The notes: generated by a model not told the origin, from the letters alone. 64,000 nt of DNA from a bacterium (GCA_016125155.1 WGMI01000008.1:1-64000), one strand, 5' to 3'; positions 9,595 to 19,787 are shown, numbered from the stretch's first letter. Numbers and translations are program-made.

Positions 9595-9625
9595 CCAATA
9601 TATACATCTCAACTTAATTTACCAA
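9595..9625 (-). promoter_or_regulatory. Candidate promoter for the beta-helix/giant protein genes
   Basis: On the minus strand TTG (9623-9625), 20 bases, then TATATTGG (9602-9595), one mismatch from the Bacteroidota TAnnTTTG box. The gene start is 35 bases downstream, with AAAGGA about 10 bases before the ATG. Spacing and position fit; the box is imperfect. Confidence 0.35.
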
Positions 9626-9700
9626 CCCTTTGGTGTTAATTATAGAGATTCTAATTGGTCATTAGTCAATTGAATAGCCACTTAAAGTCGGGATTCTTTG

Positions 9701-12700
9701 TTACAGATAAAAAAGTTCGGTTCGGCCCAACCGAAGTCCTGTCGATTCCAAAAACCGACGGTAGTCCGCCATTTGATCCTCGTGAGATGGCTGGGGTTTC
9801 CCCGTTTTATAGTCGAGGATGTGGAAGGTTCCTTCGGCATCGCGCACCAAGCGATCTGGGCGAATCACCCGATCTCGGTCGACCCACTCGCGTTCGTTCC
9901 AGCCTTCGGGTTGCTCGAAGAAAAACCGAAAGTCGCCCTGCAACACCGCTTCTCGGGCATGTTCGAGGTGCTGTCTGACCTCCTCGTCAAACTCCTGAAG
10001 GTTTAGATGGGTCCAGTCGTCAATGCCGTGTAGCCGAGCCAAGGCCGCATGGACCTCCCGGCCTATTTCAGACTCTGCTTTTTCGACGTGGATGTGGCCA
10101 AGCCGCATTCGATTCCGCCAGGCATAGGAATGGCCCTGAAGCTCGACGCCCGGTTCCGAGGCTTTTTCACGAGGGGCAGGCGGTTCGGGGTTTCCCCAGC
10201 GAAATACCCCATCGGGATCAGACTCAACCTCTTTGACAAACTCTTGAAAAAAGCGGCGCGTTTGGTCTTTGCGTTCGGGCGCACTTCGGCTGTACACATA
10301 CAAGCGCTCGACAGCCCGGGTCATGGCCACATAGACCAGGTTCATTTGGTCGAGCCATTCTTCGCTTTCTTTCTGGCGAATCTGTTCCCGCAGAGCCTCG
10401 CTGTGTGCATTTTCGGCCCAGGTGGCCGAGGCCCGAAAGAAAAACCCCGGCAAGCCCTGGAATCGCGGATCGGTCAAGGGGAACCAGATCTGGCGGTCAA
10501 AGACTTTGATCTTGTCGTCCACGTAGGCGTAGATCACCACGGGATATTCGAGTCCCTTGGCCTTGTGGATGGTCGAAATCACCACAGCCTGTTCGCGTTC
10601 GGGCAGGGGCACTTTGGTCTTTTCGCTCCGCTCTGTCCACCACTGCAGCAGGGCTTGGAGGTCTTTGCGGTTGCCAGGAAGCTGACGGGCCGCATCGAGC
10701 AAATTGAGGTAAAAAGCACCCCCGTTCTCGGTCAATTGAAAAACCCGCGAAAGATGTTCGAGAACATCGTCGGCGGGCCAGGCGGGATCGATGTCGCGCA
10801 AAGCCGAAAACCGCCGACACATCCACTGCCAGGCATGCGGGGTATTGGCCAGAGACTGTGCCCGGTTCAAGGTGTTTTCGCCCTCGCCCAAGGGAATGCG
10901 CTGTTCGAAAAACTCGAGAGCGATTTTCCGGGGATCCAAGAGATGAGGAGCGGTATACAATTCGACCAAGGCCAGCGCAAATCGGCAATCGAGCGATTCA
11001 GACAGTCCGCTGGCATCGTCGGAGGCGCTCTCGATAGGTTCGGGCAATTGACGGAGCGCCGTAGCCAGCAATCGGGCATCGCTGTTTTTGCGCACCAAAA
11101 CAGCGATGTCGCAGGGTCGATAGCCCTCTAGGAGCAAAGCGCGTATGCGTTCGCAGACGGATAAAGTGGTGCGTTCCCTCCATTCTTCGGCCTGATCGCC
11201 TCCGATAAAGGCCAATTCAACCAAACCGATTTGCTGGCTCTGGGGAATCTGCTTCGATTCAGCATAGAGTCTTTGGTGTACAGGCTCGGGCAAAAGTTCG
11301 GCCATTTTGGCAAAAAAGGCGTTGTTGAAGTCGACCACGGTCTTTCGACTACGCCAATTGTGCTCGAGGGCGTTGTAGTGAAGCTGCGGATCGGTGCCCG
11401 CCGAGGCGCGCTCGCGCAGCTCGAGAAACTGCTCCACTTTGCCGTTGCGGAACCGATAAATGGCCTGTTTGCCGTCGCCTACAATCAGTCCGCTACCTCC
11501 GGAACTCAGCGCATTGTCCAGCAGAGGTTGGACATTGTTCCACTGCAGGACCGAGGTGTCCTGAAATTCGTCTATGAGCAGTGCCTGATAGCGTTCACCC
11601 AACCGCTCGAACAAATAGGCCGAGGGTTGGGCCGTGAGTTCGCGGGCGATCAATTGATTAAAACGGCCAATAGGCACCGTATTCCGGGCTTCGGCTTCAG
11701 CCTCGGCCCATCGGGAAATGCGCTGCAACAGGGCAAAGGCATGCGACTTGCGCGCAAGTTCGCCCGCAAAGAAATAAAAGTCGTCAGGGTCTTCGAGCAG
11801 GTCTTCCATGGCCCTGAAGCACCGCAGCAATTCCGGAAATAGCGCGTCGTGCACGGCTGAAAGAGAGGGCGGACAATTCCTCGAGTACAGGAGTCCGCTC
11901 TCGAATTGTTTGACGAGGGTCGGCTTGGCCCGCTCTGCTCTTTTGCGGGCAGCTTTGTCAAAATACCCAAAGGCCATTCCACGGCTAAAGTCCTGAGCGC
12001 GCAAATCCGATATCCGAATCGCCTCAAGGGCTTCTGTTCCCCAACGGGCCAAGGCATTTTTGCGCTGCTCGAGCTGGGCATAGAGTTCTTTTCGGAGCGC
12101 AGAAAAGCGCTCAAAATCCCAATCGGCGAAGAGATCAAACCGTTCGAGAAATTCCTCGCTCACCAGCTGTGCCGAAGCGTGGCGCAATTCCTCTCGCGGA
12201 TTCCAAGAGGTTTCGTCCTCAAAGCGGGTTTCGGCAAAGCGCAGCAAAGCATCGGTTAGAGGGACATCGTATCCGGCTTGTTCCAATATTCGGTCGACCG
12301 CGCGGTCGAGGAGCAGGGCCTCGTCCAGTTCAATTTCATACCCGTAGCTCAATCCCAGGTCGTTGGAAAACTGTCGGGCAATGCGCTGGGTAAAGGCATC
12401 GAGGGTACTGATTGAAAACAGCCCGTAGCGGTGCAGAATATTTCGATGCATCAAGCCCGAGCGCCTGCGGAGTTCGGGCTCGCTGAGGCCAGTATCGCGG
12501 AGCAGTTCCGCGAGCATGGGATGGGGCTGATCCGGTTGGGCGATGGCCTCGAGTACCGACAGAATCCGGTCTTTCATCTCTGCCGTGGCCTTGTTGGTAA
12601 AGGTCATGGCCAGCATTTTTTCGAATCCTTTGCCCTGTTCGTCGAAAGCTAGGGCCATCGACAGGTACTCCCGCACCAAGGCATAGGTTTTTCCTGAGCC

Positions 12701-12742
12701 TGCCGAAGCGTAGTACAAATCGAGGGTAGACGGACGTAGCAT
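9701..12742 (-). CDS. UvrD/AddA-like helicase with C-terminal PD-(D/E)XK nuclease
   Basis: A 1013-residue superfamily 1 DNA helicase-nuclease of the AddA/RecB type, used in end resection and recombinational repair of double-strand breaks. Visible motifs: Walker A ASAGSGKTYALVREYL near residue 12; TFTNKATAEMKDRI (motif Ia); LLIDEFQDTSVLQW (motif II) near residue 390; GDGKQAIYRFRNG (motif III); ISTIHKAKGLEYPVVI (motif V) near 730; YVAMTRAVERLYVYS (motif VI) near 810. Near the C-terminus HILDYKTGKPQ is the D-x-K part of the RecB-like nuclease. Length fits AddA-like proteins of Bacteroidota. An AddB-like partner, often adjacent in this phylum, is not in the window. The gene lies 87 bases downstream of the ClC gene on the same strand. 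Confidence 0.9.
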   Translation of the reverse strand: MLRPSTLDLYYASAGSGKTYALVREYLSMALAFDEQGKGFEKMLAMTFTNKATAEMKDRILSVLEAIAQPDQPHPMLAELLRDTGLSEPELRRRSGLMHRNILHRYGLFSISTLDAFTQRIARQFSNDLGLSYGYEIELDEALLLDRAVDRILEQAGYDVPLTDALLRFAETRFEDETSWNPREELRHASAQLVSEEFLERFDLFADWDFERFSALRKELYAQLEQRKNALARWGTEALEAIRISDLRAQDFSRGMAFGYFDKAARKRAERAKPTLVKQFESGLLYSRNCPPSLSAVHDALFPELLRCFRAMEDLLEDPDDFYFFAGELARKSHAFALLQRISRWAEAEAEARNTVPIGRFNQLIARELTAQPSAYLFERLGERYQALLIDEFQDTSVLQWNNVQPLLDNALSSGGSGLIVGDGKQAIYRFRNGKVEQFLELRERASAGTDPQLHYNALEHNWRSRKTVVDFNNAFFAKMAELLPEPVHQRLYAESKQIPQSQQIGLVELAFIGGDQAEEWRERTTLSVCERIRALLLEGYRPCDIAVLVRKNSDARLLATALRQLPEPIESASDDASGLSESLDCRFALALVELYTAPHLLDPRKIALEFFEQRIPLGEGENTLNRAQSLANTPHAWQWMCRRFSALRDIDPAWPADDVLEHLSRVFQLTENGGAFYLNLLDAARQLPGNRKDLQALLQWWTERSEKTKVPLPEREQAVVISTIHKAKGLEYPVVIYAYVDDKIKVFDRQIWFPLTDPRFQGLPGFFFRASATWAENAHSEALREQIRQKESEEWLDQMNLVYVAMTRAVERLYVYSRSAPERKDQTRRFFQEFVKEVESDPDGVFRWGNPEPPAPREKASEPGVELQGHSYAWRNRMRLGHIHVEKAESEIGREVHAALARLHGIDDWTHLNLQEFDEEVRQHLEHAREAVLQGDFRFFFEQPEGWNEREWVDRDRVIRPDRLVRDAEGTFHILDYKTGKPQPSHEDQMADYRRFLESTGLRLGRTELFYL

Positions 12743-12829
12743 TCAAGGGGAGGATGAGGGCAAACCAGGGCTCAAGATAGCGGAAGACTTCGGTACTCCC
12801 CTTGACCCTACGACCCCAAGGGGGAAGCG

Positions 12830-14614
12830 CTAGGACGACCCCGAGAAGTCGATGAGTTGTTTGCGGTAGGCCGTAAAGAGCTTGGATTTGCTCACAAATC
12901 CTATGTAGACCCCATCTTTGATGACGGGCAAATTCCAAGCGCCGCTGGTTTGAAATCGCTCGATGACCCTGGACATGGGTTCGTCGGCTTGAATGATGGA
13001 AGGCGGGGCGCTCATTAGGTCGCGGACCCAGGTGGTTGCGTAGAGGTTTTGTTCGAACATGATGTGCCGAAAGTCGTCGAGGAGCAAGATGCCCTCGAGT
13101 TTGTGGTCGGCATCGAGGACGGGAAACAGGTTGCGCTTGGATTGGGCCACCACCTGCACCAAATCGCCCAGCGTCATGTCGGGTGCAATGGGGCTGAAGT
13201 CGTTTTCGATCACGGTGTCGAGCTTCATCAGCGTCAAGACCGCCTTGTCTTTGTCGTGTGTAATGAGCTCCCCCCTCTGAGCCAACTGCCGGGCATAGAC
13301 CGAATGCGGCACAAAAGCCTTGACCACGGCAAAACTGAGGGTGCAGACCAGCATCAGCGGCAAAAAGAGCTCGTAGCCCCCCGTTACTTCTGCAATTAAA
13401 AAAATAGCGGTCAGCGGGGCGTGCAGCACCCCGGCCAACAAGGCGCCCATCCCGACCAGACTAAAATTGGATTCAGAAATGGAAGCGATGCCAATCTGGT
13501 TGATGAGCCGCGCAAACACAAACCCCAGAGCCGAGCCCATAAACAGGGTGGGGGCAAAAATGCCGCCCACGCCCCCCGCCCCGAGCGTCAGGGATGTGGC
13601 AAACACCTTGAAAATGACCAAGCCGAGTACAAGCGCAATCAACAGCCAATCGCTCGACACCCCTTCCGAAAACTTCCACCCTTCGACCACCTCGTCCCAA
13701 CGTCCGCTGAGCAATTGGTTGATGGTTTCGTAGCCTTCTCCGTACAGAGGCGGGATGAGGTAAATAAGCCCGCCCAGCAAAGCTCCTCCGACCAAGGCGC
13801 GGATCCAGGCGTTTCCGATGCGCTGAAATTGGTCGTGTACGAAAAAATAAACTTTATTGAAATAGAGTGAAAAGAGCGCGGCCAACACCCCCAAGGCCCC
13901 ATACCAAGGCAGGTCGTTGACCTGAAATAATTCAGTGGGTTCAAAGGGAAAGAGGTAGCCTTCTCCGGTAAAAAAGATGCTCATCACCGCGCCAGAAACC
14001 GACGACAGCAACAGGGGCACCAGCGAAGCCAGCGTTAAATCCAGGCTAAACACCTCGATGGCAAACACCAGCGCGGCAATGGGGGTTTGCAAAATACTCG
14101 ACAGGGCACCGGCCGTGGCGCAGCTGATGAGCAAGATGCGCGAGCGATAGCTGAGCCGCATGCTCCGGGCCAAATTCGATCCGATGGCCGAGCCAGTGGA
14201 TACGGTGGGTCCTTCGAGCCCGACCGATCCGCCAAAACCGACCGTCACGGCACTGGTCAGGATGGACGCCCACATTTTGTAGGCGGGAATCAGCCCGTTT
14301 CTCTTGGAAATGGCGAGCAAGGTGGCCGGAACCCCATCGCCCAGCGGAGCTCGGATGAGATTGCGCACCAGCCAAACCGTCAGAACAATGCCGAACAACG
14401 GGAAGGCATAGCCATACTGTTCGTGGAGTAAGCGGAGTTGGCCTTCACGGATAAAGTGCCCTACGGCATGCACCGTATTCTTGAGCAATACGGCCACCGC
14501 TCCGCTCAATATGCCTACCACCACGGCCAAAAAGAGCACAAAGCGATCTTCCGACCAATGACGCGCTCGCCAGATCAAAAAGCGCCGATAGACCGTTTGG
14601 GCGGGTGCAGACAC
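12830..14614 (-). CDS. ClC-family chloride channel or Cl-/H+ exchanger with CBS pair
   Basis: A 594-residue inner-membrane protein. Residues about 25-440 hold the ClC fold with many hydrophobic segments. Signature pieces are GDGVPATLL (the Ser-containing GSGIP loop is altered here), GSVGLEGPTVSTGS with the gating glutamate, and GGVGGIFAPTLFMG. The gating Glu fits either an exchanger or a gated channel. Residues about 450-594 are two CBS domains (MTLGDLVQVV...FPVLDADHKLEGILLLDD and EPMSRVIERF...LPVIKDGVYIGFV), which usually bind adenine nucleotides and regulate transport. The start codon is GTG, 6 bases after the aspS stop, so it is probably cotranscribed with aspS. Which anion it carries cannot be told from sequence. 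Confidence 0.92.
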   Translation of the reverse strand: MSAPAQTVYRRFLIWRARHWSEDRFVLFLAVVVGILSGAVAVLLKNTVHAVGHFIREGQLRLLHEQYGYAFPLFGIVLTVWLVRNLIRAPLGDGVPATLLAISKRNGLIPAYKMWASILTSAVTVGFGGSVGLEGPTVSTGSAIGSNLARSMRLSYRSRILLISCATAGALSSILQTPIAALVFAIEVFSLDLTLASLVPLLLSSVSGAVMSIFFTGEGYLFPFEPTELFQVNDLPWYGALGVLAALFSLYFNKVYFFVHDQFQRIGNAWIRALVGGALLGGLIYLIPPLYGEGYETINQLLSGRWDEVVEGWKFSEGVSSDWLLIALVLGLVIFKVFATSLTLGAGGVGGIFAPTLFMGSALGFVFARLINQIGIASISESNFSLVGMGALLAGVLHAPLTAIFLIAEVTGGYELFLPLMLVCTLSFAVVKAFVPHSVYARQLAQRGELITHDKDKAVLTLMKLDTVIENDFSPIAPDMTLGDLVQVVAQSKRNLFPVLDADHKLEGILLLDDFRHIMFEQNLYATTWVRDLMSAPPSIIQADEPMSRVIERFQTSGAWNLPVIKDGVYIGFVSKSKLFTAYRKQLIDFSGSS

Positions 14615-14620
14615 AGTGGG

Positions 14621-16381
14621 TTAGGCTGGGGTAGAAACACCCGGTTTCAGACCGAGTTCCCTCCACTGTTCCGGGGCTATGGTGGCCGGGGCGTCGATCA
14701 TCACATCGCGGCCCGCGTTGTTTTTGGGAAAGGCAATGAATTCCCGAATGGTCTCGGCCCCACCCAAAATGGCGCACAAACGGTCGAAGCCCAAGGCGAT
14801 GCCCCCGTGCGGAGGGGCGCCATATTCAAAGGCATCCATTAAAAAGCCGAACTGTTTTTGGGCTTCCTCTTCGGAAAAGCCGAGCAAGGAGAACATCCGC
14901 TTTTGGATGCCTCGGTCGTAGATGCGGATGCTGCCCCCACCGATTTCGTTTCCGTTGAGGACCAAATCGTAGGCATTGGCGCGCACGGCTCCGGGATCGG
15001 TATCGAGCAAGGCGAGGTCTTCGGGTTTGGGGGACGTAAACGGATGGTGCATGGCGTGCCAACGCCCGCTCTCTTCGTCCTGTTCCAACAAGGGGAAGTC
15101 GAGCACCCAAAGCGGGGCGAATACCGCTGGATTCCGAAGACCCAGTTCCTCGCCCAAATGCAACCGCAATTCGCTCAGGGCTTTTCGGGTCTTGTTTTCG
15201 CCCCCGGCCAGGATGAGCATCAAATCGCCGGGTTGACTGTCGAAAGCCTCGGCCCATGCGCGGAGGTCATCGGCGTCGTAGAATTTGCCCACCGAAGCAC
15301 TTAGGGTTCCATCCAGCGCGTGCTTGACCCACACCAAACCCGTCATGCCCCGTTGGGGGCGCTTGACGTAGTCGGTCAAGGCATCGAGTTGTTTGCGGCT
15401 GTATTCGGCTGCCCCATCGACTTTGATGCCCACGATGAGCTCGCTTTGGTCAAAAGCGGCAAAGCCCTTGCCCCGCGCGAGGTCTCCGAGTTCGACAAAG
15501 CGCATACCGAAGCGAATGTCGGGTTTGTCGTTGCCGTAGGTGCGCATGGCTTCGGCATAGCTCATTCTCGGAAACACCCCGTGTTCTTGTCCATGGAGTG
15601 CTTTGAGCAAGTGCCTCAGCAAGCCCTCAAAGGTGTTGAGGATGTCTTCCTGCTCGACAAACGCCATTTCGCAGTCCACTTGGCTGAACTCGGGTTGGCG
15701 GTCGGCGCGGAGGTCTTCGTCCCGGAAGCAGCGCACAATTTGGTAATAGCGGTCATACCCGGCCACCATCAGCAACTGCTTGAAGGTTTGGGGAGACTGG
15801 GGCAGGGCATAGAACTCCCCTTGGTGGATGCGAGAGGGTACGACAAAGTCTCGGGCGCCTTCGGGAGTCGATTTGATGAGGAAGGGGGTTTCAATGTCGA
15901 GAAAACCCAAATCGTTGAGGTAGTTGCGCACCAACCGACCGACATTGTGGCGGTGGATGAGGTTGTCGCGAAGCGGAGCCCTTCTCAGGTCGAGGTAGCG
16001 ATAGCGCATCCGGAGTTCTTCGCCTCCATCGGTTTCGGTTTCAATGGTAAACGGAGGCACCTTAGAACCATTGAGCACGGTGAGCGATTCGACACGCACT
16101 TCGATTTCGCCCGTCGGGAGTTGGGGATTGGCCTTGTCGCGGAGCAGGACTTCGCCGCGAATTTGGAGGACGAATTCCCGGCCACAAGAGCGCGCCTGTT
16201 CGAGCAATTGGGGGTCCCAACCTTCGTTGAACGCGAGCTGGGTGATGCCGTAGCGGTCGCGAAGGTCGATAAAGCTCATTCCGCCCAAATCTCGGCTGCG
16301 CTGAACCCAGCCGCATAGTTGAACAGTTTCTCCCCGGTTAGAGGCGCGTAAATCGCCGCAAGTGTGTGTGCGATAGCCCAT
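14621..16381 (-). CDS. aspS: Aspartate-tRNA ligase
   Basis: Class II aminoacyl-tRNA synthetase that charges tRNA-Asp in the cytoplasm. At 586 residues it has the bacterial-type length. Order: N-terminal OB-fold anticodon-binding domain ([20 protein letters not shown], residues about 19-110), class II catalytic core with motif 2 ([20 protein letters not shown], about 218-237), a GAD insertion (about 285-420) and motif 3 ([16 protein letters not shown] near 530). It starts at ATG. The ClC gene follows 6 bases downstream. A possible promoter and a GC-rich hairpin lie in the 5' leader. The GAD insertion marks the bacterial form as opposed to the archaeal one. Confidence 0.97.
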   Translation of the reverse strand: MGYRTHTCGDLRASNRGETVQLCGWVQRSRDLGGMSFIDLRDRYGITQLAFNEGWDPQLLEQARSCGREFVLQIRGEVLLRDKANPQLPTGEIEVRVESLTVLNGSKVPPFTIETETDGGEELRMRYRYLDLRRAPLRDNLIHRHNVGRLVRNYLNDLGFLDIETPFLIKSTPEGARDFVVPSRIHQGEFYALPQSPQTFKQLLMVAGYDRYYQIVRCFRDEDLRADRQPEFSQVDCEMAFVEQEDILNTFEGLLRHLLKALHGQEHGVFPRMSYAEAMRTYGNDKPDIRFGMRFVELGDLARGKGFAAFDQSELIVGIKVDGAAEYSRKQLDALTDYVKRPQRGMTGLVWVKHALDGTLSASVGKFYDADDLRAWAEAFDSQPGDLMLILAGGENKTRKALSELRLHLGEELGLRNPAVFAPLWVLDFPLLEQDEESGRWHAMHHPFTSPKPEDLALLDTDPGAVRANAYDLVLNGNEIGGGSIRIYDRGIQKRMFSLLGFSEEEAQKQFGFLMDAFEYGAPPHGGIALGFDRLCAILGGAETIREFIAFPKNNAGRDVMIDAPATIAPEQWRELGLKPGVSTPA

Positions 16382-16889
16382 AATGTAGTAGATGCCCGGT
16401 CTTTTGATCGGTGATGAGCCACCGGGCGATTTTCCGTCGCGAAAGTACAGAATGGAGGGGGGTTGATTAGATGAGATCGCGTGGGATCATTGCATGAAGC
16501 ACAATCACAAAGTTCAGCTACCAACTGAATTCGATATCGGGAATCGGGAAATCAGGAAAAATAAAGACCGTACTGTGCGTATTTTAAGTTGGATTTTAAC
16601 AGAGGTATAGAACTTTGGACCGTTTTATTCTTCAACATTTCGGTGATTCAAAAACCGGTTGCCGGCAGCAACTTGGCCCGAGCTCGATAAAGATTGTCCG
16701 AGAATAGGGTTAAGTAATTAAAAATGAATGGTATTATTTTCAATTTAGCTCCTTATGAACCTCTGTAGCAGAGTAGCACATTCTGACTGGACCAATGACA
16801 AAATCGTGCAACGACAAAATGCGCCACTCCAAATGGGGTTTCACATGGGATGCTGTTTTTTTGTTGAGCGGCATAACCCAGAGTAATCC
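16382..16889. other. Divergent intergenic region between aspS and tadA; no firm gene
   Basis: About 508 bases. Close to aspS there is a 7-bp GC-rich stem (16394-16400 with 16421-16427, 20-nt loop) that would lie in the aspS leader. Nearer tadA there is a 43-codon open frame, ATG 16755 to TAA 16884, in frame with tadA and ending 3 bases before its ATG; it resembles nothing I know and may be chance. The middle is AT-rich and holds nothing I can support. Confidence 0.5.
16440..16447 (-). promoter_or_regulatory. Possible aspS -7 box (TACTTTCG)
   Basis: The minus strand reads TACTTTCG, one mismatch from TAnnTTTG, about 60 bases upstream of the aspS ATG. No clear TTG lies at the usual distance upstream, so support is weak. 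The same octamer occurs just before the LUD gene at 32042-32049. Confidence 0.3.
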
Positions 16890-17330
16890 ATGGATTTTCA
16901 GAGCGACGAGTATTTTATGCAGCAGGCGTTGCGCGAGGCAGAGCAGGCCTTTGCGCTTGAGGAAGTTCCGGTAGGTGCCATTGTGGTGAGTGGAACCCGC
17001 ATCGTGGCGCGCAGCCACAACCTCACCGAGCGGCTGAGCGATGCGACCGCCCATGCGGAAATGCAAGCCATAACGGCCGCGAGCAATGCGCTGGGCAGCA
17101 AATACCTTCAAAGTTGCACCCTGTACGTGACCCTCGAACCCTGTGTGATGTGCTCCGGCGCTTTGTATTGGAGCCAAATCGGTCGGGTCGTATTTGGCGC
17201 CTATGACCAGAAAAGGGGATATGCCTCGTGGAAATCGCTCGAACTGCATCCGCGGACCGAAGTGGTCGGGGGGGTGATGGCGGAAGAGTGCGCAGCCTTG
17301 CTCCAGCGCTTTTTCCATATGCGGCGCTGA
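16890..17330 (+). CDS. tadA: tRNA-specific adenosine deaminase
   Basis: A 146-residue zinc enzyme that converts the wobble adenosine 34 of tRNA-Arg(ACG) to inosine. The cytidine/deoxycytidylate deaminase motifs are present: His55-Ala-Glu57 (HAEMQAI) with the proton-shuttle Glu, and Pro-Cys85-Val-Met-Cys88 (PCVMCSGALYW) for zinc. The tRNA-binding stretch SHNLTE follows the first beta-strands. Length matches bacterial TadA. It starts at ATG; a short in-frame open frame ends just before it. It is followed by the secreted peptidase on the same strand, about 200 bases away, so a shared transcript is not evident. Confidence 0.95.
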   Translation: MDFQSDEYFMQQALREAEQAFALEEVPVGAIVVSGTRIVARSHNLTERLSDATAHAEMQAITAASNALGSKYLQSCTLYVTLEPCVMCSGALYWSQIGRVVFGAYDQKRGYASWKSLELHPRTEVVGGVMAEECAALLQRFFHMRR

Positions 17331-17529
17331 TCGTCCCTGCGCTGGAGTACGAAATGGGGTATAGCGATTTTGTATCGGGCCAATTGAATTGTTACTTTCT
17401 CATAATCATAATGTTAACCTCCGTTATACGCGTCATAATCCCAGAGAACGCGCAGAATCGCCTCCGTGCCCCGCTCTGCTTGCTTATCATTGTCGCTTGA
17501 ATCGTCAAAACCACCCAACGTTTTTCCTT

Positions 17530-19734
17530 ATGAAGAAAAGTTTCCTTCTTTTCTTGGCCTTGGTATCGTTCCGGCTCGGTGCCAACGAAGGCAAATGGAT
17601 GCCTCAACTCATTGCGGCGCTCAACTACAGCGAGATGCAGGCCATGGGATTGCGCCTCACCCCAGAGCAGCTCTACAGCATCAATCAGTCGAGTGTCAAG
17701 GACGCAGTGGCCTCTTTGGGCGGATTCTGCACCGCCGAGATCATTTCGTCTGAAGGATTGCTGCTCACCAACCACCACTGTGGCTATGATGCCATTCAAA
17801 ACCACAGTACGGTCGAGCACGACTATCTCAAAGACGGTTTCTGGGCTATGAATCGCTCTCAAGAACTCCCCAATCAAGGTCTTACGGCCAGTTTTGTAGT
17901 GCGTATCGAGGATGTTACCGCCCAAATGCTCGCCGAGTTGAACGAGGGCATGACCGAGACCGAGCGCAATGCCAAGATTGCTGAAGTAGGCAAAAAGTTG
18001 GCCGACAAGGCCTGCGAAGGCACCCACTACAATGGATTTGTGCGGGCGTTTTTCCACGGCAACGAGTTCTACTTGTTTGTGATGGAGACCTTCAAAGACA
18101 TCCGCCTCGTCGGTGCTCCCCCCAGTGCCATCGGAAAGTTTGGAGGCGACACCGACAACTGGATGTGGCCCCGGCACACCGGCGACTTTTCGATGTTTCG
18201 CATTTATACGGGTCCCGATGGCAAACCCGCTGAGTACTCGGCGGACAACATTCCGCTCAAGCCCAAGCACTTTTTCCCCATCAACCTCGACGGGGTACGC
18301 GATGGCGATTTCTCGATGGTCTATGGGTTTCCCGGTCGCACCGACCGCTATCTGAGTTCGTATGGTGTCAAGCAGGCTATCGAACACTACAACCCGGCCG
18401 TGGTCAAGGTGCGCGATGCCAAACTGGCGGTGATGCGGAAGTATATGAAGGCCGATCCCGCTGTCAACATTCAGTATGCCAGCACGTATGCCCAGGTCGC
18501 CAACTACTGGAAATACTACATCGGACAAACCGAGCAACTGGTCAACAACAAGGTATATGACAAAAAGAAGGCGCTCGAAGACCGCTTTGACGAATGGGTC
18601 AAGGCCACTCCGGACCGAAAGGCCCGCTATGGAACAGTGCTTCAGGATTTTGCCTCTGCCTATGCGGCGACAGATCCGTATCAGGAATACGAAGTGTACA
18701 ATCGCGAAGCGCTGTTGACGGGATCTTCGGTCACCCTCTTTGGTCTGCGCTCGGGTCGGTTGATCGGCAACTGGGAAAAAGTAGCCCAAGAGAAAGAGGC
18801 AGCGTATAAGGCGAGTAAAGACCCGGCCGAGCGCGCCAAAGCCGACGAGGCCTACGCCAAAGCCGAAGCGGCAGCGCGTCAGGGGTTGAAGGGCTTGGCC
18901 GAGGTGCATTTCAAGGACTTCTACAGCCCCCTCGAGCAGGAAAGCATGGTGCGCGTTCTCGATCTCTATGCCAATGACATTGCGCCCAATCTGCACCCAG
19001 CCTTTATCGCAAAAAACAAAGGCAAATTCGAGAAATATGTCTCCAAGGCATGGAGCAAGTCGGTGACCACCGATCGCGCCCGTTTTGACGCGGCCTTGGC
19101 AGATCCCGATTTTGACAAGCTGCGCAAGGACCCGATCATTGCCATGGCGGCCGAGGTCTACGATATGTACCTCAAAGGAGCGCCCGGTGTTGAAGCGGCC
19201 GAGGAGCAACAAATCAAGGCCTACAGGAAGTTTTCGGCCGGTTTGCGCGAAATGATGCCCGAGGCGAAGTTTAGCCCCGATGCCAACAGCACTTTGCGGA
19301 TGAGCTACGGCAAGGTGGGCAGCTATGAGCCTCAGGACGGGGTCAAATACCACACGGTGACCACGCTCCAGGGCATTCTGCAAAAGGAAGATCCGAACAA
19401 CGACGAATTCGTGGTGCCTGCCCGGCTCAAAGAGTTGGCGCTGGCCAACGACTACGGCCCCTACGCGGACGAAAACGGTCAGTTGGTGGTCAATTTTATT
19501 TCCGACAACGACATTACGGGGGGCAACTCGGGCAGTCCCGTGCTCAATGCCTACGGAGAACTGATCGGCACGGCTTTCGATGGCAACTGGGAAGCCATGA
19601 GCGGCGACATCTACTTCGAGGATCAGCTCCAGCGAACCATTTCGGTCGACATTCGCTATACCCTGTTTGTGGTAGACAAGTACGCCGGAGCCCGCCATTT
19701 GATCGACGAAATGACCTTGGTTCGACGCCGTTGA
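17530..19734 (+). CDS. Secreted S46 dipeptidyl-peptidase, DPP7-type
   Basis: A 734-residue exported serine peptidase of family S46, which removes dipeptides from the N-terminus of oligopeptides in the periplasm for amino-acid nutrition. I chose the ATG at 17530 because it gives a signal peptide (MKKSFLLFLALVSFRLGAN); the frame extends further upstream without a good start. The catalytic His is in TNHHCGYD (residues 82-83) and the nucleophile is Ser667 in GGNSGSP. Eighteen residues later Gly685 (AFDGNWEAMSGD) occupies the position that is Gly in DPP7 (hydrophobic P1) and Arg in DPP11 (acidic P1), so DPP7-type specificity is inferred. An intrinsic terminator follows 26 bases after the stop. The last residues (HLIDEMTLVRRR) fit the family C-terminus, with no T9SS domain. 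Confidence 0.95.
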   Translation: MKKSFLLFLALVSFRLGANEGKWMPQLIAALNYSEMQAMGLRLTPEQLYSINQSSVKDAVASLGGFCTAEIISSEGLLLTNHHCGYDAIQNHSTVEHDYLKDGFWAMNRSQELPNQGLTASFVVRIEDVTAQMLAELNEGMTETERNAKIAEVGKKLADKACEGTHYNGFVRAFFHGNEFYLFVMETFKDIRLVGAPPSAIGKFGGDTDNWMWPRHTGDFSMFRIYTGPDGKPAEYSADNIPLKPKHFFPINLDGVRDGDFSMVYGFPGRTDRYLSSYGVKQAIEHYNPAVVKVRDAKLAVMRKYMKADPAVNIQYASTYAQVANYWKYYIGQTEQLVNNKVYDKKKALEDRFDEWVKATPDRKARYGTVLQDFASAYAATDPYQEYEVYNREALLTGSSVTLFGLRSGRLIGNWEKVAQEKEAAYKASKDPAERAKADEAYAKAEAAARQGLKGLAEVHFKDFYSPLEQESMVRVLDLYANDIAPNLHPAFIAKNKGKFEKYVSKAWSKSVTTDRARFDAALADPDFDKLRKDPIIAMAAEVYDMYLKGAPGVEAAEEQQIKAYRKFSAGLREMMPEAKFSPDANSTLRMSYGKVGSYEPQDGVKYHTVTTLQGILQKEDPNNDEFVVPARLKELALANDYGPYADENGQLVVNFISDNDITGGNSGSPVLNAYGELIGTAFDGNWEAMSGDIYFEDQLQRTISVDIRYTLFVVDKYAGARHLIDEMTLVRRR

Positions 19735-19759
19735 TCGAAGCGTTGAATCACTCTGAAAG

Positions 19760-19787
19760 GACCCGGACGCGCTCCGGGTCTTTTTTT
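19760..19787 (+). terminator. Intrinsic terminator of the S46 peptidase gene
   Basis: A perfect 8-bp GC-rich stem (19760-19767 with 19773-19780) with a 5-nt loop is followed by seven T. It lies 26 bases after the stop codon. Confidence 0.9.

Noticed and set aside
12798-12823. A 7-bp stem between the ClC gene and the helicase gene
   Set aside because: No T-run follows on either strand, so I do not call it a terminator.
17392-19698. A 768-residue open frame on the minus strand, opposite the S46 peptidase
   Set aside because: It is the antisense of a gene with intact catalytic motifs, signal peptide and terminator. Codon use leaves the opposite frame open; the translation has no recognisable domain.
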